Assembly: GCA_045810625.1 (NCBI GenBank)
Contig: JBJMVQ010000030.1
Location: 100,628 to 164,627 of the forward strand
From: JACQFZ01 sp045810625
Lineage (GTDB): Bacteria; Pseudomonadota; Gammaproteobacteria; Acidiferrobacterales; Sulfurifustaceae
Direction of reading: 5' to 3'
DNA: 64,000 nt
Positions 61,192 through 64,000 of this stretch are shown piece by piece. Within the stretch, counting starts at the first letter, position 1, and every line of letters starts with the position of its first letter. The notes under the pieces were generated by a model, which worked only from the letters and a program-made list of their open reading frames with translations, was not told where the DNA came from and did not search any database. The position numbers and the translations under genes were made by a program.

Positions 61192-63384
61192 TCAACCGCG
61201 TGCGCCGATGCGTCGTTGATCGTGATAGAGCCGCACGATGCGGATCCTGCCGTCCATTTTTTCGAGGACAAAAGTCATCGAACCCGAATAGGCATACGTT
61301 TCCCGATCGGTCGCACGACGCACCGTCACGTCGAAATCACCCCACCCGTACGCCTGGTTGCCGTCGATTTCCCAACTCATCTGGCCGAGATTCATGCGCC
61401 GCATGTCGGTGCTCCGAAACAGCGTCTCGTAGTCATCGCGTATTCCCTTGCGCCCGATTCGATCATTCGTGCGCGCATTGTCAGCGAATAAGCCGACGAA
61501 TTGCTCCGCGTCGCCGGTTTCGTAAACTGCTGCAAAGCGGCGCAGGAACGCCGAGAGCTCGTCGCGCGAAATCTTTGTCACCGCCGGCGGCGGTGTGGGC
61601 GTTGCCGGCGCCGGCACGACCGTGCCGGGTCGCACCGCCGTCGGCGCACGCGCGTTGCCCGACTCCGTGGCGTCAACGTCGGGCTCCGGTGCAACGGCGC
61701 GCGCGGTGGTATCGGCGTTCGGTGACGGTGACGGCGTCGGCGGTGCGGTAGGATTCGCAGGCGTGCTCGCCTCCGGCTTGGACGGCGCGGCAGGACTCAC
61801 GGGCGCATTCGCTTCCGGCTTCGACGGCGCCGCTGCGCTCGTCGGCGGGCTCGGTTCCGGTTTGGTCGGCGCTGGCGGCGTTATGCGCGCCGGCGCGCTC
61901 GCCGCCACGTCCGTACGCGCATCCGGTTTCGATTCCGGTTCCGGTTCCGGCGCTGCCGGCCTCTCTTCCGATGTCTTCGCCGCCGGACGGTTACCCGGAT
62001 CCGGTTGCGCGTTGTCGTTCCGATGGCTCGGACGCGGCGCGGGACTGGGACGCTCCGGCGCTTTTGCGGTTGCGGGCGGAGGGCTCGGCTCGCGCGTGAC
62101 CGGCGTTTCCGACTCCACGGCGCTAGTCGTTCCGTCCGTTTCTTCGCGCGGCGAGCTATCGCTGCTCACGGCGGGCGGAGGCGTATTGATCGGCGACTGC
62201 TCTTTAGGGACGGTCGGCGCCGCTGCCTCGGTCAACGGCTCGGCCGTCGGCATTCGAGTCCCTTCGGTGGTACTACGACCGATATAGAGGATGGTGATGA
62301 TCGCGATGGCAAGGAGCGCCGTTGCGCTCAACGTGATCGTCGTCGTCGAGCTGATTCGATATAGCTGTCTTATTACCGATTCGCGCGTCGCACCGGAAGC
62401 GTTACGTACCGATCCTCGAGCGTCTTTCCGTGGGAAACGCGGTTCCGCGCTGAACGTTTCGAGCACCGATTCTCCCGCCGCGGTGTCCGTCACGACCGAT
62501 CGTCTCGTGCTGACTTGCGCACGCGGGATCCGCGCTTCGCCGGTTGCACGCGCTTCGGCACGCATCCGGTTCGCTTGCGCCAGTGACCGACCGAGCCGAT
62601 GGCGCGACAACGCGCGAGTTCGCAGTTCGGTGAGCGGCGCATCGCTCACCACGAAATCGTTGGCCCCCGCCGCCAATGCGCGCAGTTTCGCGCCGGCATC
62701 TTCGGTACCCACGGCAATGACCGGAAGCGCGGCGAGGTGCGCGCGCGGCGTACCGCGTACGCGCCGAATCAGCTCGGAGCCGTCGATCGTCGGCAGCGCG
62801 AGCCCTGTGATCATGATCTCGACATCCGAACGTTCGAGGAGCAGCTTCCACGCTTCTTCGCCGTCGGCCGCCTCGATCACCGTAAAATCTATGGCGAGCG
62901 CTTCGCCGATCCTCGCGCGCGCGCCGGGCGCCGGCTCGACGACGAGCGCCTTCGGGCGTGAAACCGCCGGCTTCGGCCGTTCGGGCGCCGCGTTGTCGCG
63001 AGCGCGCGTACGCTCTTTTGGCGGCCGCACCTCCTCCACCACGGCGTCCGCCATCTTCGCCTCGAGCACCGCGGCCAGCTGCTCGATCGAAGCAAGATCC
63101 GGGACCGGCTCCGAGCGGCGATCGCCCTCGGACACAGCTCGACCGATCGGCGCCTCGACGACCGCGAGATCGATCATCGCCATATCGAGCAGGTCGTCGT
63201 TGATTTCCCGCGTGTCCTGCAAGCCGCCGAGCGCCAGCAGCTTGTGATACAGCCGTCGCGCTCCGTCCTCGTTTCCTTCCGTGAACCGAAATATCTTCTC
63301 GTAGCCGGTCGTGCCGATGTGCACGGCCCAGCCGAGCGCGTTCAACCGCTCCTCGATGTAATGCTTGGTTTCTTCGGGCGTCAT
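61192..63384 (-). CDS. Pseudo-receiver/TM/Pro-rich linker/NTF2-like fusion protein
   Basis: A 730-residue protein with an unusual layout. Residues 1-75 are a small alpha-beta region. Residues of about 144-270 look like a response-regulator receiver (KALVVEPAPGARARIG, VEIMITGLALPTIDG, LPVIAVGTEDAG). The phospho-acceptor Asp is replaced by G194, the acidic pair reads E150-P151, and the conserved Lys position reads E228, so it should not be phosphorylated. A membrane helix follows at about 348-368, then some 240 residues of Pro/Ala/Glu-rich linker containing repeated APSKPEA-type units, and a C-terminal NTF2/SnoaL-like domain (about 615-728). It probably spans the inner membrane with the NTF2-like domain in the periplasm. 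It is the first gene of the polysaccharide operon, 35 bases before the YjbE-like gene. Function unknown. Confidence 0.75.
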   Translation of the reverse strand: MTPEETKHYIEERLNALGWAVHIGTTGYEKIFRFTEGNEDGARRLYHKLLALGGLQDTREINDDLLDMAMIDLAVVEAPIGRAVSEGDRRSEPVPDLASIEQLAAVLEAKMADAVVEEVRPPKERTRARDNAAPERPKPAVSRPKALVVEPAPGARARIGEALAIDFTVIEAADGEEAWKLLLERSDVEIMITGLALPTIDGSELIRRVRGTPRAHLAALPVIAVGTEDAGAKLRALAAGANDFVVSDAPLTELRTRALSRHRLGRSLAQANRMRAEARATGEARIPRAQVSTRRSVVTDTAAGESVLETFSAEPRFPRKDARGSVRNASGATRESVIRQLYRISSTTTITLSATALLAIAIITILYIGRSTTEGTRMPTAEPLTEAAAPTVPKEQSPINTPPPAVSSDSSPREETDGTTSAVESETPVTREPSPPPATAKAPERPSPAPRPSHRNDNAQPDPGNRPAAKTSEERPAAPEPEPESKPDARTDVAASAPARITPPAPTKPEPSPPTSAAAPSKPEANAPVSPAAPSKPEASTPANPTAPPTPSPSPNADTTARAVAPEPDVDATESGNARAPTAVRPGTVVPAPATPTPPPAVTKISRDELSAFLRRFAAVYETGDAEQFVGLFADNARTNDRIGRKGIRDDYETLFRSTDMRRMNLGQMSWEIDGNQAYGWGDFDVTVRRATDRETYAYSGSMTFVLEKMDGRIRIVRLYHDQRRIGARG

Positions 63385-63740
63385 GGGCAGCGTTTCGTTA
63401 TTGCTCCCGATTTTGAGGCCGGGGACGACAACTTCTCAGGATCAGGAGCACGTCCCGGAAAGAAGCGCGAAGGACGATAACACGGCGGCCCTACCGCATC
63501 ACCGGCTGATCCTTCGTGGGAATCCCGTATCGCGACTTGTCGTGTTGCCATTCGCCGACATCTCTTCGCCGCTTGTCCGCGTCCTTAGCGTGCTAATCGA
63601 GAAGCGATAGCAAACACACGGACAGAATCCATACTCATGACGAGGCTAGAAACCGTCGGGAGCCTTGTACGTATCGGGCCGATCGTTTTCTAAGCGCTCG
63701 CGCGTTCCATCGCGCCACCATAACGAACTGGGAGATACCG
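63385..63740. other. 356-bp gap between divergent genes
   Basis: I find no convincing gene, RNA or repeat here. It separates the minus-strand polysaccharide operon from a small plus-strand frame and so must contain the operon promoter, but no -35/-10 pair stands out. GCGTCCTTAGCG at about 63580 is too short to count as a member of the GAGGACGC family. Confidence 0.5.
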
Positions 63741-63968
63741 ATGCTCGACACTGTTCGCTCTCGAACGCACGCTGTCCGCCGCCTGTTGCCTCTCGTGTTG
63801 CTATTGATCGTACCGCTCGGTGCATTCGCCGGCCTTGCTTCACGCGATCTGTCCGGCGTCCCGCGCACCAGCCCAACGACGATCGGCGGGCTCGAGGCCG
63901 GCACGGCGGTCGCGGTCACCGTCCTGCCCGCCCCGGGGAACCTGCGCGTCGCGCTGCGCACGAGTTGA
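63741..63968 (+). CDS. Small hypothetical exported peptide
   Basis: A 75-residue frame with GGGAG 8 bases before the ATG. The N terminus HAVRRLLPLVLLLIVPLGAFAGLA looks like a signal peptide with a cleavage site after AFA. The remaining 45 or so residues (SRDLSGVP, GLEAGTAVAVTVLPAPGNL) have no recognisable domain. It is the last frame before the window end, so a frameshifted larger gene continuing to the right cannot be ruled out. Confidence 0.4.
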   Translation: MLDTVRSRTHAVRRLLPLVLLLIVPLGAFAGLASRDLSGVPRTSPTTIGGLEAGTAVAVTVLPAPGNLRVALRTS

Positions 63969-64000
63969 AAAAGCGGCATCTAGGCTCGCCGCGGGGGGGG

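Noticed and set aside
63960..64000. Run of G at the right edge as a biological feature
   Set aside because: Eight G residues at the very end of the window are more likely chance or a sequence-end effect; nothing supports a function.

Overview
The window reads as ordinary chromosome of a GC-rich gammaproteobacterium, probably an uncultivated lineage. Several gene orders are gammaproteobacterial: dnaX-ybaB-recR with the 4.5S RNA gene beside dnaX; tadA next to mltF; guaB facing xseA; pilF-rodZ-...-hisS-yfgM-bamB-der; and queG near nnr-tsaE-amidase. Genes are tightly packed, many overlap by 4 bases (ATGA or GTGA), and GTG and TTG starts are common. The window opens inside a cystathionine beta-synthase gene. 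I see no prophage, transposase, integrase or CRISPR array. The accessory signal is in dispersed short repeats and in one exopolysaccharide-type gene cluster.

Layout. 0-6 kb: PLP enzyme, a CADD/PqqC-like haem-oxygenase-fold protein, a 2-hydroxyacid dehydrogenase, an O-methyltransferase coupled to an amino-acid-dehydrogenase homologue, and a DHA2 drug exporter. 6-12 kb: repeat block, then amidase-tsaE-nnr on the minus strand facing an AEC transporter and queG. 12-16.4 kb: seven-repeat kelch-like lipoprotein, rraA, orn, an M48 protease, a small cytochrome c and phhB. 16.5-20.3 kb: acyl-CoA dehydrogenase, a second repeat block, CoA-transferase and recR. 20.4-24.2 kb: ybaB, dnaX, 4.5S RNA, a Tat-exported flavoprotein and tRNA-Ser(CGA). 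24.2-34 kb: tRNA-Ser(GGA), mltF, tadA, guaA, cysE, guaB, a small lipoprotein, xseA and an M23 peptidase. 34-43 kb: a membrane-anchored Ser/Thr kinase and the der-bamB-yfgM-hisS-rodZ-pilF-rlmN-ndk run. 43-50.4 kb: a ten-gene Fe-S assembly operon (iscR, an A-type carrier, a SUF Rrf2 regulator, sufBCDS, sufU, sufT, Rieske ferredoxin). 50.6-54.8 kb: trmJ, suhB, a PilZ-like protein and a nucleotidyltransferase. 54.8-63.4 kb: a polysaccharide-export operon (pseudo-receiver membrane protein, small Pro/Gly-rich YjbE-like protein, YjbH, SLBB exporter, Wzz).

The points I would look at first are these. (i) A roughly 75-bp two-hairpin element occurs in three copies, and its long stem shows compensatory changes. 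Two copies lie directly upstream of the two tRNA-Ser genes, each beside a duplicated 5' piece of that tRNA; the third sits between sufB and sufC, exactly at the sufB stop codon. (ii) The first gene of the polysaccharide operon encodes a receiver-like domain without the phospho-acceptor Asp, a membrane segment, a very long Pro-rich linker and an NTF2-like domain. (iii) A good match to an IscR type 1 operator overlaps the promoter of the Fe-S operon. (iv) Families of GAGGACGC-type arrays, a 115-bp element with inverted ends and CCGGAT palindromes fill the gaps, and one of them has duplicated the 3' end of the exporter gene.
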